A DNA stretch of 64,000 nt, taken from NCBI GenBank assembly GCA_964426815.1, contig CAYRRZ010000003.1, positions 1 to 64,000 of the forward strand, written 5' to 3'. Each line of letters opens with the position of its first letter. The stretch's first letter is position 1. Position numbers and translations under genes: made by a program. Positions 8,405-16,685 of the stretch are shown here, piece after piece. Source of the DNA: JADZEJ01 sp964426815. Its GTDB lineage: Bacteria; Patescibacteriota; Patescibacteriia; 2-12-FULL-60-25. The notes below the pieces were generated by a model. It saw only the letters and a list, made by a program, of their open reading frames with translations. It did no database searches and had not been told where the DNA came from.

Positions 8405-11059
8405 ATGTTGCCACAAAATTTCACGACCAAATCCCAAGAAGCCTTACAGCTTGCTCATCAATTAGCTTTGTCCAATGGCCAACAGGCACTTGAGCCTGTC
8501 CATGTTTTGGCGGCTTTGCTTGAACAAGACGGAGGCGTTGTCCCCTCTTTACTTAAAAAACTACAGACCGACATTCCTGATTTGAAAGGTCAACTTGATC
8601 AGGCGCTCTTGCGTTTGCCAAAAACACAAACCCAAGGTCAGCCTGGCTTGGGTCAGATGTATTTATCCCAAGATATTAGTCGCGCATTAGTTGCGGCTGA
8701 ACGTGCGGCTCGTCATTTTAAGGATGAGTATATTTCAACGGAACATCTCTTGCTCGGTTTATGCGAAGGCAATGATGATGCAGCTGCTGTTTTGAATCGC
8801 GCCGGCATCACCACGGATAGTATTTTGAAAGCCCTCAAAGATGTTCGTGGAAATGTGAAGGTTGATAGCCAAGATCCAGAAACCAAGTATCAAGCCTTAG
8901 AAAAATACGCCAAAAACCTGACGGATTTAGCACGTCAGGAAAAGCTTGATCCGGTGATCGGTCGTGATGAAGAAATTCGTCGCGTGATCCAGGTTTTGAC
9001 ACGCCGCAAAAAGAATAACCCGGTGTTGATTGGTGAAGCTGGTACGGGTAAGACGGCGATTGTTGAAGGTCTTGCACAGCGCATTATTGCTGGCGATGTT
9101 CCAGAAAGTTTAAAAGATCGCGAAGTCATTACCCTCGACATTGGTTCTTTAGTTGCCGGTACCAAGTTTCGCGGTGAATTTGAAGAACGATTGAAGGCCA
9201 TTGTAAAAGAAGTTGAAAAATCGAATGGCAAAATTATTTTGTTTATCGATGAGCTTCATACCCTGGTCGGAGCCGGAAGTTCTGGCGAAGGCGGTACTAT
9301 GGATGCTTCGAACTTATTGAAGCCAGCTTTAGCCCGCGGTGAGCTTCGCGCGATTGGTGCAACGACATTAAAGGAATATCAAAAGCATATTGAAAAAGAT
9401 CCTGCCCTCGAACGTCGTTTTCAACCGGTCTATGTTGATGAGCCTTCTATTGAAGATACGATTTCGATCTTGCGCGGTATTAAAGACAAATACGAATCCC
9501 ATTTTGGTATTCGCATCACCGACAATGCGCTCGTGGCCGCAGCTCGTTTATCTTCGCGCTATATCACCGATCGTCACTTACCAGACAAGGCTGTTGATTT
9601 GATTGATGAAGCTGCAGCGGCTTTGAAAATGCAGGTTGAATCAATGCCAGATGAATTGGACCGCGCAAAACGCGAACAAACACGTTTGGATATTGAAAAG
9701 CGTGCGCTCTCAAAAGAAGATGATATTGAATCAAAAGAACGCTTGAAGGATATTGAAAAGCATTTAGCCGAAGTTCAAGAAAAAGCACATGATTTAGAGT
9801 TAGCCTGGTTGGCTGAAAAAGAAGTGCTGACAGCGAATGCAAAACTCAAAAAGCAAATTGAACGCTTAAAGAGTGAAGCTGAAATCGCCGAACGTCGTGG
9901 CGATTTGGAAAAAGTATCTGAGATTCGTTATGCGCAATTGCCACAAACCGAAAAGCAATTAAAGGAAGGCGAAGCGAAATTAAAGACACTCCAAGGACAA
10001 CGCGGTTTATTGAAGGATGCCGTGACGGAAGAAGAAATTGCTGGCGTGGTTGCCCGCTGGACCGGTATCCCCGTTTCACGCATGTTGCAAAGCGAAACCG
10101 AAAAACTCGCTAAGCTTGAACAAGAATTGCACAAACGCGTGGTTGGCCAAGACGAAGCGGTGAAGGCTGTTTCAAATGCCTTGCGCCGCTCACGTGCTGG
10201 CATTAGTGAAGATAAACGACCTATCGGTTCCTTCTTATTCTTGGGTCCAACAGGTGTTGGTAAAACCGAGCTCGCGAAGGCTTTGGCTGAGTCGATGTTT
10301 GATGATGAAGATGCGGTGATTCGTCTTGATATGAGCGAATACGGCGAACGTCACACCGTGGCTCGTATGGTGGGCTCTCCTCCGGGATACGTTGGTTATG
10401 ACGAAGGCGGTCAATTAACCGAAAAGATTCGTCGTCGTCCGTATGCTGTGGTGCTCTTAGATGAAATTGAAAAAGCTCATCCTGACATTTTCAATACCCT
10501 GCTTCAAGTACTGGACGATGGTCGTTTGACGGATGGAAAAGGACGCACCGTGTCTTTTCAGAATACCATTATCATCATGACATCGAATATTGGTTCTGAA
10601 CGTATTCTTGAATGGGGAACGACCAAGCAAGAAATTGGCTTCTCTGACCCTGACACCAAGGGCGAAGATAAGGAAGAGGATATTCGCAAGCAAGTGACCG
10701 GCATGTTGCGTGATCATTTTCGACCAGAGTTCTTGAATCGTATCGATGATGTGATCATCTTCCATTCGCTTGCAAAGGAGCACTTGAGCCATATTATTGA
10801 ACTTCAACTCGAAACGGTAGCGAAGCGTTTAGCAGATAAACGTATCACTTTGCGCTTTACGCCAAAGGCAAAGGTATTGATTGCGGAAAAGGGCTATGAC
10901 CCACAATACGGTGCTCGTCCTCTGCGCCGCGCCATTCAAGATTTGGTGCTCGATGAACTCGCTCTCCAGATTGTTGAAGGCAAGGTGAAGGAAGGCGATA
11001 CCGTGATGGTTGATGCCACTAAAGACAAGATCAAGATAACAAAAAACTCCCCGGCTTAA
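8405..11059 (+). CDS. clpB: ATP-dependent disaggregase ClpB
   Basis: This is an Hsp100 chaperone that works with DnaK/DnaJ/GrpE to pull proteins out of aggregates. It is 884 residues with the full architecture: N-terminal Clp repeat domain, AAA+ module 1 with Walker A GEAGTGKT (residues 210-217), a coiled-coil middle domain of about 120 residues rich in E and K, AAA+ module 2 with Walker A GPTGVGKT (614-621), and the C-terminal small domain. The middle domain marks it as ClpB rather than ClpA or ClpC. It is a single-gene unit with its own CIRCE promoter and terminator. Confidence 0.97.
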   Translation: MLPQNFTTKSQEALQLAHQLALSNGQQALEPVHVLAALLEQDGGVVPSLLKKLQTDIPDLKGQLDQALLRLPKTQTQGQPGLGQMYLSQDISRALVAAERAARHFKDEYISTEHLLLGLCEGNDDAAAVLNRAGITTDSILKALKDVRGNVKVDSQDPETKYQALEKYAKNLTDLARQEKLDPVIGRDEEIRRVIQVLTRRKKNNPVLIGEAGTGKTAIVEGLAQRIIAGDVPESLKDREVITLDIGSLVAGTKFRGEFEERLKAIVKEVEKSNGKIILFIDELHTLVGAGSSGEGGTMDASNLLKPALARGELRAIGATTLKEYQKHIEKDPALERRFQPVYVDEPSIEDTISILRGIKDKYESHFGIRITDNALVAAARLSSRYITDRHLPDKAVDLIDEAAAALKMQVESMPDELDRAKREQTRLDIEKRALSKEDDIESKERLKDIEKHLAEVQEKAHDLELAWLAEKEVLTANAKLKKQIERLKSEAEIAERRGDLEKVSEIRYAQLPQTEKQLKEGEAKLKTLQGQRGLLKDAVTEEEIAGVVARWTGIPVSRMLQSETEKLAKLEQELHKRVVGQDEAVKAVSNALRRSRAGISEDKRPIGSFLFLGPTGVGKTELAKALAESMFDDEDAVIRLDMSEYGERHTVARMVGSPPGYVGYDEGGQLTEKIRRRPYAVVLLDEIEKAHPDIFNTLLQVLDDGRLTDGKGRTVSFQNTIIIMTSNIGSERILEWGTTKQEIGFSDPDTKGEDKEEDIRKQVTGMLRDHFRPEFLNRIDDVIIFHSLAKEHLSHIIELQLETVAKRLADKRITLRFTPKAKVLIAEKGYDPQYGARPLRRAIQDLVLDELALQIVEGKVKEGDTVMVDATKDKIKITKNSPA

Positions 11060-11074
11060 GCCAGGGAGTTTTTT
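11041..11074. terminator. Bidirectional terminator between clpB and the YtxH-like gene
   Basis: A stem CTCCC(C)GGC/GCC(A)GGGAG is flanked by A6 on the left and T6 on the right, overlapping the last clpB codons. It can serve clpB on the plus strand and the convergent minus-strand gene ending at 11076. Confidence 0.85.
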
Positions 11075-11075
11075 G

Positions 11076-11408
11076 TTACATGTTTTTCAAGTGCTTGCTG
11101 ATTTCGGTCCACTTCTTCATGAGGATCTTTTTGACCTCTGGAGCTTCTTTCTTGGCAATTTCTTTGGTTTCGACATAGTACTCGGTCACTTTGTCGACCA
11201 CATCTTCGTATTTATCCTTGGTCAAATTCTCCACATTCTTAAGCTCTTTCATGAGCTTAGATTGGAGCTTTTGTGCCTTCTTGCTTGCGTCTTTAATGAT
11301 GTCTTTTCCTTTTTTGCTTTGAAGAAAAAGTCCGGTAGCGACACCAACGGCAGCGCCGATGACGAGGCCGATGCCGACATGTGACTGCGATTTCTTTTGG
11401 TCTGGCAT
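11076..11408 (-). CDS. YtxH-like membrane-anchored protein
   Basis: This is a 110-residue protein with one glycine-rich hydrophobic helix (GIGLVIGAAVGVATGLFL, about residues 11-28) followed by a lysine- and glutamate-rich amphipathic helix. This is the YtxH/DUF883-like pattern of small stress-associated membrane proteins of unknown mechanism. It lies convergent to clpB and shares its terminator. The family call rests on the pattern only. Confidence 0.6.
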   Translation of the reverse strand: MPDQKKSQSHVGIGLVIGAAVGVATGLFLQSKKGKDIIKDASKKAQKLQSKLMKELKNVENLTKDKYEDVVDKVTEYYVETKEIAKKEAPEVKKILMKKWTEISKHLKNM

Positions 11409-11425
11409 AGTCGTAGTGTTACGAA

Positions 11426-12730
11426 TTATTTCCTTAGTATAGCATACATTGCCTTTTTACCAGCCTCGACCCCAGGCTGGTCATATGGGTTCACTTCGAG
11501 CAAGGATCCAGCGATACCGGTGGCAAATTCAAAAAACAAAAATAGAGCTCCAAGATGCTTGGCATCGAGACGTTCAATTTTTAGGGTTCCATTTGGTCTC
11601 CCTGCTCCAGACAAGGCTTGCGATGTCGCTTCGCGCTCGGCATGGATAAGATGCGAAACGGGAATATTCGATAAAAAAGCTAAAGCCGGAAATTGCTTTA
11701 TGGCTGAAGGAACTTTGATGGAAGAAGTGAACTTCTCTACTTCGATAAAGGTAATGCATTTATCTTGCGGCCCTTCCATGTACAACTGAATCTGCGAATG
11801 CTGATCGGTTGCTCCGAGTGCGGCGATCGGCGTTGGGCCAAGATGACGGATCGATCCATCCAGACTGAATTTTTTTCCGAGTGATTCAGCCCACAATTGC
11901 CGAAACCACTTACTAAATCCTTCCAGCTTGGCATGATATGGCATGCAGACATGAATATTGCGTTGCTGCATGATCATGGCCATCACATGCAATGCCGCAA
12001 ATTGACCCGCATCACCAGCGGTTTTATGTTTCACGATATCGTCACGCATGATTTTTGCGCCAGCGAGCAATTGCTCAATCTGAATACCCGCGCAAGCCAA
12101 GGGAAATAATCCAACCGCAGTCAAAACAGAAAATCGACCGCCGATATTGTTTGGGACGGGCAAGGTTTCAATCCCCTGCTGCATCGCAAAATCATGCAAA
12201 GATCCCTTTTGTTCATCGGTTGTTGCAACAATGTGATGCGCGGCTTTTTTCCCAAAACGTTTGACTAATCGTTCCCAGATAATGGAAAACGTCACCATCG
12301 GCTCAATGGTATCGCCAGACTTTGAAATGACATTGACCAAGGTTGATTTGAGATCGAGACTTGAAAGGATTTGCTCTATTTCATCCGGATCTGTATTCGC
12401 GCCCAAAAATTCGAGCTTCATGCCTTTTGCTCCGTGCGACAAGGCTTGAGCCGCCGCTCGCGAACCCAAATCAGAACCACCAATGCCAATCACGAGACAG
12501 GTTTTAAACCCCTGTTTTTTTTGAACAAGTTGTTTGATTCGTTTGAGTGCCTGCTTGTCATCCGGACAAGAAAGCCAACCCTGACGTCCTTTTTTCCAAT
12601 CTTCGATAACCTGTTTCTTTGCTTGCTGTAAACGCGGTTGTACTTCGTGTAGCACCTCGGTGAGCAATCCGCCCTCGGTATGCGTTTCAAGCATGCGCTT
12701 GGCGTCGTAGGTAATGAGCGATTTTGACAT
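11426..12730 (-). CDS. pgi: Glucose-6-phosphate isomerase
   Basis: This enzyme interconverts glucose-6-phosphate and fructose-6-phosphate. At 434 residues it belongs to the short bacterial form. It has the phosphosugar-binding IGIGGSDLGSRA loop, SKSGDTIEPM (PGI signature region) and the NIGGRFSVLTAVGLFP signature. The C-terminal lysine motif lies in the final part (ANPYDQPGVEAGK-like: EVNPYDQPGVEAGKK). It lies 4 nt after rsmE in a minus-strand run. Confidence 0.95.
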   Translation of the reverse strand: MSKSLITYDAKRMLETHTEGGLLTEVLHEVQPRLQQAKKQVIEDWKKGRQGWLSCPDDKQALKRIKQLVQKKQGFKTCLVIGIGGSDLGSRAAAQALSHGAKGMKLEFLGANTDPDEIEQILSSLDLKSTLVNVISKSGDTIEPMVTFSIIWERLVKRFGKKAAHHIVATTDEQKGSLHDFAMQQGIETLPVPNNIGGRFSVLTAVGLFPLACAGIQIEQLLAGAKIMRDDIVKHKTAGDAGQFAALHVMAMIMQQRNIHVCMPYHAKLEGFSKWFRQLWAESLGKKFSLDGSIRHLGPTPIAALGATDQHSQIQLYMEGPQDKCITFIEVEKFTSSIKVPSAIKQFPALAFLSNIPVSHLIHAEREATSQALSGAGRPNGTLKIERLDAKHLGALFLFFEFATGIAGSLLEVNPYDQPGVEAGKKAMYAILRK

Positions 12731-12734
12731 ATAT

Positions 12735-13439
12735 TTAGCGTTGCTGTGCGAGGATAAAGCTTGCGATTGTTGCGGCGGTTTCGGCTCGGAGAACTAAGTT
12801 TCCTAGCTGACAGATATGCAGACCAGATTTTTTCGCGGCTTCAATCTCCGTATCTTCCCAACCGCCTTCTGGACCAATAAAAAAGGACACTTGAACCGCT
12901 ATATCTGAGGGCATAAGCGGCTTGCCAGAACCATCAAAAAAGATCCCGCTATCACCTGAACCCTTCCAATGCTCAAGTGCCTGCTCAAAGCTCAACATCT
13001 CATGCAGTTTTGGTAAAACCATGCGTCCACTTTGTTCTGCCGCTTCGCGAATAATGCGCTCCGTGCGTTCTTGTTTAACCTGAAGCTTGATCGTTCGTTT
13101 ACTTAAAACCGGAATGATGTGTTGAATCCCCGCTTCAACCGCTTTTTGTACGGCAAGATCAAAGTGTTCACTTTTCAAAACCGCGAGATACATCGTAACA
13201 TCACGCACCAATCCATCTTCACCCTGATAGGTTTGCTCGATTTCAATTTCGACTTCGTCTTTTGAAATTCCTTGAAGAGGCCCGGTCCAAGATGCGCCTT
13301 TGCCATCACACAAGGTGATAAATTCACCCATGCGTAATTTTAAAATAGTCTTCGCTTGGCGCGCTACTTCAGCATCTTCCAGACGTGCGATAACTCCATC
13401 AATCGTTACCTTGCCGATAAAGCGATGAATTTTTTTCAT
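12735..13439 (-). CDS. rsmE: 16S rRNA (uracil-1498 N3)-methyltransferase
   Basis: This SPOUT-superfamily methyltransferase acts on U1498 of the small-subunit rRNA. It is 234 residues with the N-terminal PUA-like domain (MKKIHRFIGKVTIDGV) and the C-terminal trefoil-knot SAM site: FFIGPEGGWEDTEIEAA and LGNLVLRAETAATIA. It overlaps the upstream methyltransferase gene by 4 nt (ATGA). Confidence 0.94.
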   Translation of the reverse strand: MKKIHRFIGKVTIDGVIARLEDAEVARQAKTILKLRMGEFITLCDGKGASWTGPLQGISKDEVEIEIEQTYQGEDGLVRDVTMYLAVLKSEHFDLAVQKAVEAGIQHIIPVLSKRTIKLQVKQERTERIIREAAEQSGRMVLPKLHEMLSFEQALEHWKGSGDSGIFFDGSGKPLMPSDIAVQVSFFIGPEGGWEDTEIEAAKKSGLHICQLGNLVLRAETAATIASFILAQQR

Positions 13440-14209
13440 ACTTTTTTTGCTTCCAAATACATAAATAACGGAATTTCTCTCCGAGCCATATTTTCTGCTT
13501 GTGCACGGGGGCCAGAGTCGCTGTGCTTATGTGAAACCCACTCTTCTAAATTACTCACAACGAATCCGGCACGCGCAAATTGTTTTACAAAATACTGCAA
13601 TGGACGATGATAGGAATAGGTCACGATATCTGGTTTTGAACCTGGATGCATCAAGATTTTTTGTGAGAATTCACTCGAATAGCGATCTATGCGGCGATAT
13701 TGAATTTGTTTTTCGGCATCCCAACCCCAGTCACTCGATTTTGGCACGCGGAAAGCGGGATGATTCAGAACCAAGACTAAACGACCACCAGGCAATAAGC
13801 GTTCAGCACAAGCTTGAAATACAAGATGCGCTTGGCTGATATTTTGAATCGCTAAAACAATGGTAATAATTTCAAAACGAGCCGTAGCTGGCAAGACACT
13901 CAAATCTTCGGCAGAGCCCACATAGTAGGCAATCATTTTTGGTGATTGCGCTTCTACCTGCTTGGCGATTTGAACGAGTTCGCTCGAAATATCTTGACCT
14001 GTGACATGCGCACCCGCTTCAGCAAATGCGCGTGAAAAAAATCCCTGACCGCAAGCCAGGTCAAGCACCTGTTGCCCTGGTTGAATATTGAGACAACGCA
14101 AAAGATTGGGAAGAATCACGTCTTTTTGATAATTCGAGGCCTGACCATCCACTAATTGGTCATACCAATCGGCCACATTTCCCCAAGATGTTTTTTCTGA
14201 TGCAGACAT
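13436..14209 (-). CDS. Class I SAM-dependent methyltransferase
   Basis: This is a UbiE/Methyltransf_11-like enzyme, 257 residues when started at the ATG at 14209 (MSASEKTSWGNVADWYDQLV), a typical opening for the family; an upstream ATG at 14248 would add 13 unlikely residues. Motif I is VLDLACGQGFFSRAFAEAGA, with the acidic end of strand 2 at TGQDIS. The substrate is unknown. Its coupling to rsmE (4-nt overlap) does not define it. The GCS2-like gene starts on the other strand 75 nt away. Confidence 0.85.
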   Translation of the reverse strand: MSASEKTSWGNVADWYDQLVDGQASNYQKDVILPNLLRCLNIQPGQQVLDLACGQGFFSRAFAEAGAHVTGQDISSELVQIAKQVEAQSPKMIAYYVGSAEDLSVLPATARFEIITIVLAIQNISQAHLVFQACAERLLPGGRLVLVLNHPAFRVPKSSDWGWDAEKQIQYRRIDRYSSEFSQKILMHPGSKPDIVTYSYHRPLQYFVKQFARAGFVVSNLEEWVSHKHSDSGPRAQAENMARREIPLFMYLEAKKV

Positions 14210-14283
14210 AGCCGAAGTGTAGCATGCCCCACGACCTTGCAAAATCAAAAAAATCCGCTAGGATGACATCCACGGAGAACACC

Positions 14284-15066
14284 ATGGAATTTCGTGATTT
14301 CTGTCGTTCCTTCAAGTTTCAACCAAACAAAACCGGCCTCGTCGGTATTGAACGCGAGTTCTTTTTGGTGGACGGCGTGAGTGGACTACCCACGCCTCGT
14401 TCGCCGGAATTTCTCAAGCGCGTAGCCGATCCGCGCTGGACCTACGAACTCTCGGCCTGCCAGGTCGAAGATCGGACAGTCCCCTGCGAAGCCTTTTTGA
14501 TCCTGGAGGCTGAGCTGCGACGCGGCCTGTCACTTGGTCGCTCAGCTGCCTTGTCCATGGGCTGCAAACTCGAAGCGATCGAGGTTGCGCCCATCGATAT
14601 GCCCCAGGACATCTATCCGGATGAGCCGCGCTATGCAAATATCGCGACCAAGCTCGAACCGGAACAGTTGTCAGCTGCGCTACGTGTCGCTGGGATACAC
14701 ATTCACTACGGTGTGCGAAATCTGGAGATGGCCCTTCGCCTCTCCAATATTCTGAACGCCCACATCGAAGAGTTGATCCAGCTCGGCGATGGCTCGCATG
14801 GCGAACGCCTTCAGCTTTACAAGCGAGTAGCTCGTACACCGATGGCGCCGAACTATGAAAGCCTCGAGCACTACTATCACGTGGCGCGCGATCAAGGCTT
14901 TGCTGACAATCCAAAAAATTGTTGGCATCTCATTCGCATCAGTCCGCACGGCACCGTTGAAGTGCGCGTTTTTGGAACGGCATACAATCGCTCCAAACAA
15001 GACCATGATGTCGAACGCGTCGTAGACTGGGCCAAGCGCGTCTGTGATTTCGCCAGCCTCGTCTGA
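14284..15066 (+). CDS. Glutamate-cysteine ligase family (GCS2/YbdK-like) carboxylate-amine ligase, short form
   Basis: This is a 260-residue member of the glutamate-cysteine ligase superfamily, which makes gamma-glutamyl or similar amide bonds with ATP. It carries GIEREFFLVD (the G-x-E-x-E-x nucleotide/metal motif), HIHYGV (the G-x-H-x-H region) and GTVEVRVFGT near the C-terminus. Usual YbdK proteins are about 370 residues, so this is compact. The start at 14284 follows GGAG with 8-nt spacing. The gene stands alone between a divergent methyltransferase gene and a convergent peptidase, has its own terminator, and looks more GC-rich than its neighbours, suggesting acquisition. The true amine substrate is unknown. 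Confidence 0.75.
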   Translation: MEFRDFCRSFKFQPNKTGLVGIEREFFLVDGVSGLPTPRSPEFLKRVADPRWTYELSACQVEDRTVPCEAFLILEAELRRGLSLGRSAALSMGCKLEAIEVAPIDMPQDIYPDEPRYANIATKLEPEQLSAALRVAGIHIHYGVRNLEMALRLSNILNAHIEELIQLGDGSHGERLQLYKRVARTPMAPNYESLEHYYHVARDQGFADNPKNCWHLIRISPHGTVEVRVFGTAYNRSKQDHDVERVVDWAKRVCDFASLV

Positions 15067-15072
15067 TCTCTT

Positions 15073-15099
15073 CCCTCCGTCATATACGGAGGGCTTTTT
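15073..15099 (+). terminator. Rho-independent terminator of the GCS2-like gene
   Basis: CCCTCCGT-catat-ACGGAGGG is an 8-bp perfect stem followed by CTTTTTG, just after the stop codon at 15066. Confidence 0.88.
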
Positions 15100-15101
15100 G
15101 T

Positions 15102-16196
15102 TTATCGTTTTGCTACCTGATCCAAATAGGTTTCAAGCACCTGTGCATACAAAACGATGCTCGACATGCTCACCCATTCATTTCGCCCATGATGATCTGC
15201 TCCATCCGGCTGACTGATAATGACGGGTGAACCTTGCTGCGAAAAAAAGCGTCCATCCGATGAGCCATGCGCCATACTGAACTCCGCTTGGCGACCATGG
15301 GCAGCCACGCTCTCTGCAAAACGTGCCACGTCTGGATGAGACGAAGGCGTAAACATGGGCGGGACGGTCAAGGTGTGTTCAATCTCAATCCCGGACGGCA
15401 TGATTTTTTTCACGCGTTCAATAATTTCTGCCGGGGTATCTTGTTCGGTAAAGCGAATGTCACAAACAGCCTTCGCTGCTGGCGCCACCTGATTTGCGGC
15501 AACACCACCTTCAATCAAACCAACATTACAGGTCGTCACCCAATGATCATCCGGATGTTGATCAAGCGGGACAAAAGCATCGTGTACGGTGGTGATTGCT
15601 TCGGCCAAAAGATGAATGGCGCTATTCCCCTTCCATGGCGCTGAGCCATGGGCTGGCTCGCCTTTGGCATGCATAACTAAACGCAATACCCCTTTTTCTT
15701 TTTCGATAATGCGATGCACCGCCAAACCGCCATCAGGAATAATCACAATATCACCTCCAAAGCCCAACATCGTGAGATAGCCACTTCCATCAAATCCCCC
15801 GATTTCTTCATCCCCAACGAGCATCAGGCCAAGATCCCACTGTCTTTGCTTTGCCTGGCGCATGAGCCACATCATCACAGCCAAGCCGCTTTTCATATCC
15901 AGGGCGCCACGACCGATCAATTTGTCCCCTTCACGCTTTGGTTCAAATTGCGCGTCTTCAGCATCAACGACATCAAAATGACCATTGAATAAGACTTTCG
16001 GCTTTTTAACGCCCTCATGCGTCACCATAAGCGACGGGACGCCATTCTGTTCAAAGCGCTGAATTTGAAGCCCTGAATCGGCAAAATAGGCCTCTAGCGC
16101 GTCAGCACAGGCCTTGAGTTGTTCAGGATTGTTTTTGGTTGATCGAAAACGAATCAACTGCTCGGTCAGCGCCACCAGATGTTGTTGATCAATCAT
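15102..16196 (-). CDS. M20 family peptidase / deacylase (ArgE/DapE-like)
   Basis: This di-zinc amidohydrolase has 364 residues. Metal-site motifs are GHFDVVDAED (first His/Asp), GRGALDMKSGLA (bridging Asp) and GDEEIGG (catalytic Glu pair), with DGADHHGRNEW supplying the last His. ArgE, DapE and carboxypeptidase G2-like peptidases share these motifs. No other arginine or lysine synthesis genes are near, so a peptidase or general amidohydrolase role is as likely as a biosynthetic one. Confidence 0.88.
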   Translation of the reverse strand: MIDQQHLVALTEQLIRFRSTKNNPEQLKACADALEAYFADSGLQIQRFEQNGVPSLMVTHEGVKKPKVLFNGHFDVVDAEDAQFEPKREGDKLIGRGALDMKSGLAVMMWLMRQAKQRQWDLGLMLVGDEEIGGFDGSGYLTMLGFGGDIVIIPDGGLAVHRIIEKEKGVLRLVMHAKGEPAHGSAPWKGNSAIHLLAEAITTVHDAFVPLDQHPDDHWVTTCNVGLIEGGVAANQVAPAAKAVCDIRFTEQDTPAEIIERVKKIMPSGIEIEHTLTVPPMFTPSSHPDVARFAESVAAHGRQAEFSMAHGSSDGRFFSQQGSPVIISQPDGADHHGRNEWVSMSSIVLYAQVLETYLDQVAKR

Positions 16197-16240
16197 ATGA
16201 GGGTTTGAGTATAGACCTGTTTATACGTGTTTTTCAAGGC

Positions 16241-16269
16241 TTGACCATGACTCCTTTGGGGTGTAATCT
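16241..16269 (+). promoter_or_regulatory. Promoter of tRNA-Gln
   Basis: TTGACC (16241-16246), a 17-nt spacer and TAATCT (16264-16269) end 19 nt before the tRNA 5' end. Confidence 0.65.
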
Positions 16270-16288
16270 CAGCGCACAAATCACCCAT

Positions 16289-16362
16289 TCCGAGGTCGTC
16301 TAATGGTAGGACTGCAGACTCTGAATCTGCCTATCTTGGTTCGAGCCCAAGCCTCGGAGCCA
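16289..16362 (+). tRNA. tRNA-Gln (anticodon CTG)
   Basis: It folds as a full cloverleaf: acceptor TCCGAGG/CCTCGGA, D-arm GTC/GAC, anticodon stem GCAGA/TCTGC with loop CTCTGAA (anticodon CTG), and T-arm CTTGG/CCAAG with loop TTCGAGC. The discriminator is G, as expected for Gln, and the 3' CCA is encoded. Confidence 0.95.
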
Positions 16363-16365
16363 AAC

Positions 16366-16393
16366 AAAAAAGCCGCAAAAATGCGGCTTTTTT
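16366..16393. terminator. Terminator after tRNA-Gln
   Basis: AAAAAAGCCGC-aaaaat-GCGGCTTTTTT is a symmetric hairpin with U-runs in both directions, 3 nt after the tRNA CCA end. It could also serve the convergent DUF1232 gene ending at 16422. Confidence 0.85.
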
Positions 16394-16421
16394 GTTTTTA
16401 CTCGTCTTCTTCTCTCTTCTC

Positions 16422-16676
16422 TTATTCAAGTTTATTTTTTTCTTCTTCCGCCTCCATCAACGAGGCCCTTCTTAGAACCCACATCGCTGCAAAACTTAAA
16501 GCACCGATATCATCAAGCCAGCCTAAAACGGGAATAAAATCTGGGGAAAAATCAAAAGGCGTAATCAAGTAAATGACCGCGAGCACTAAACCGACTTTTG
16601 GTTTCCAGTCGGTTTTTGGATTGCGCAAATAGGATATGACGCTGTGCCAATGTGGGATGAAGCGAGGCTTAGACAT
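16422..16676 (-). CDS. DUF1232 (YkvA-like) small membrane protein
   Basis: This 84-residue protein has the YkvA/DUF1232 signature VIYLITPFDFSPDFIPVLGWLDDIGALSFAA, including the PxDxxPDxIPxxGxxDD pattern. One or two membrane helices are predicted. Its function is unknown. It is followed by a run of minus-strand genes starting with the FAD oxidoreductase upstream. Confidence 0.85.
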   Translation of the reverse strand: MSKPRFIPHWHSVISYLRNPKTDWKPKVGLVLAVIYLITPFDFSPDFIPVLGWLDDIGALSFAAMWVLRRASLMEAEEEKNKLE

Positions 16677-16685
16677 ATTGTTCCA

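Noticed and set aside
14224..14283. Upstream start for the GCS2-like gene
   Set aside because: Starts at 14224 and 14263 lack a ribosome site; GGAG lies 8 nt before the ATG at 14284.
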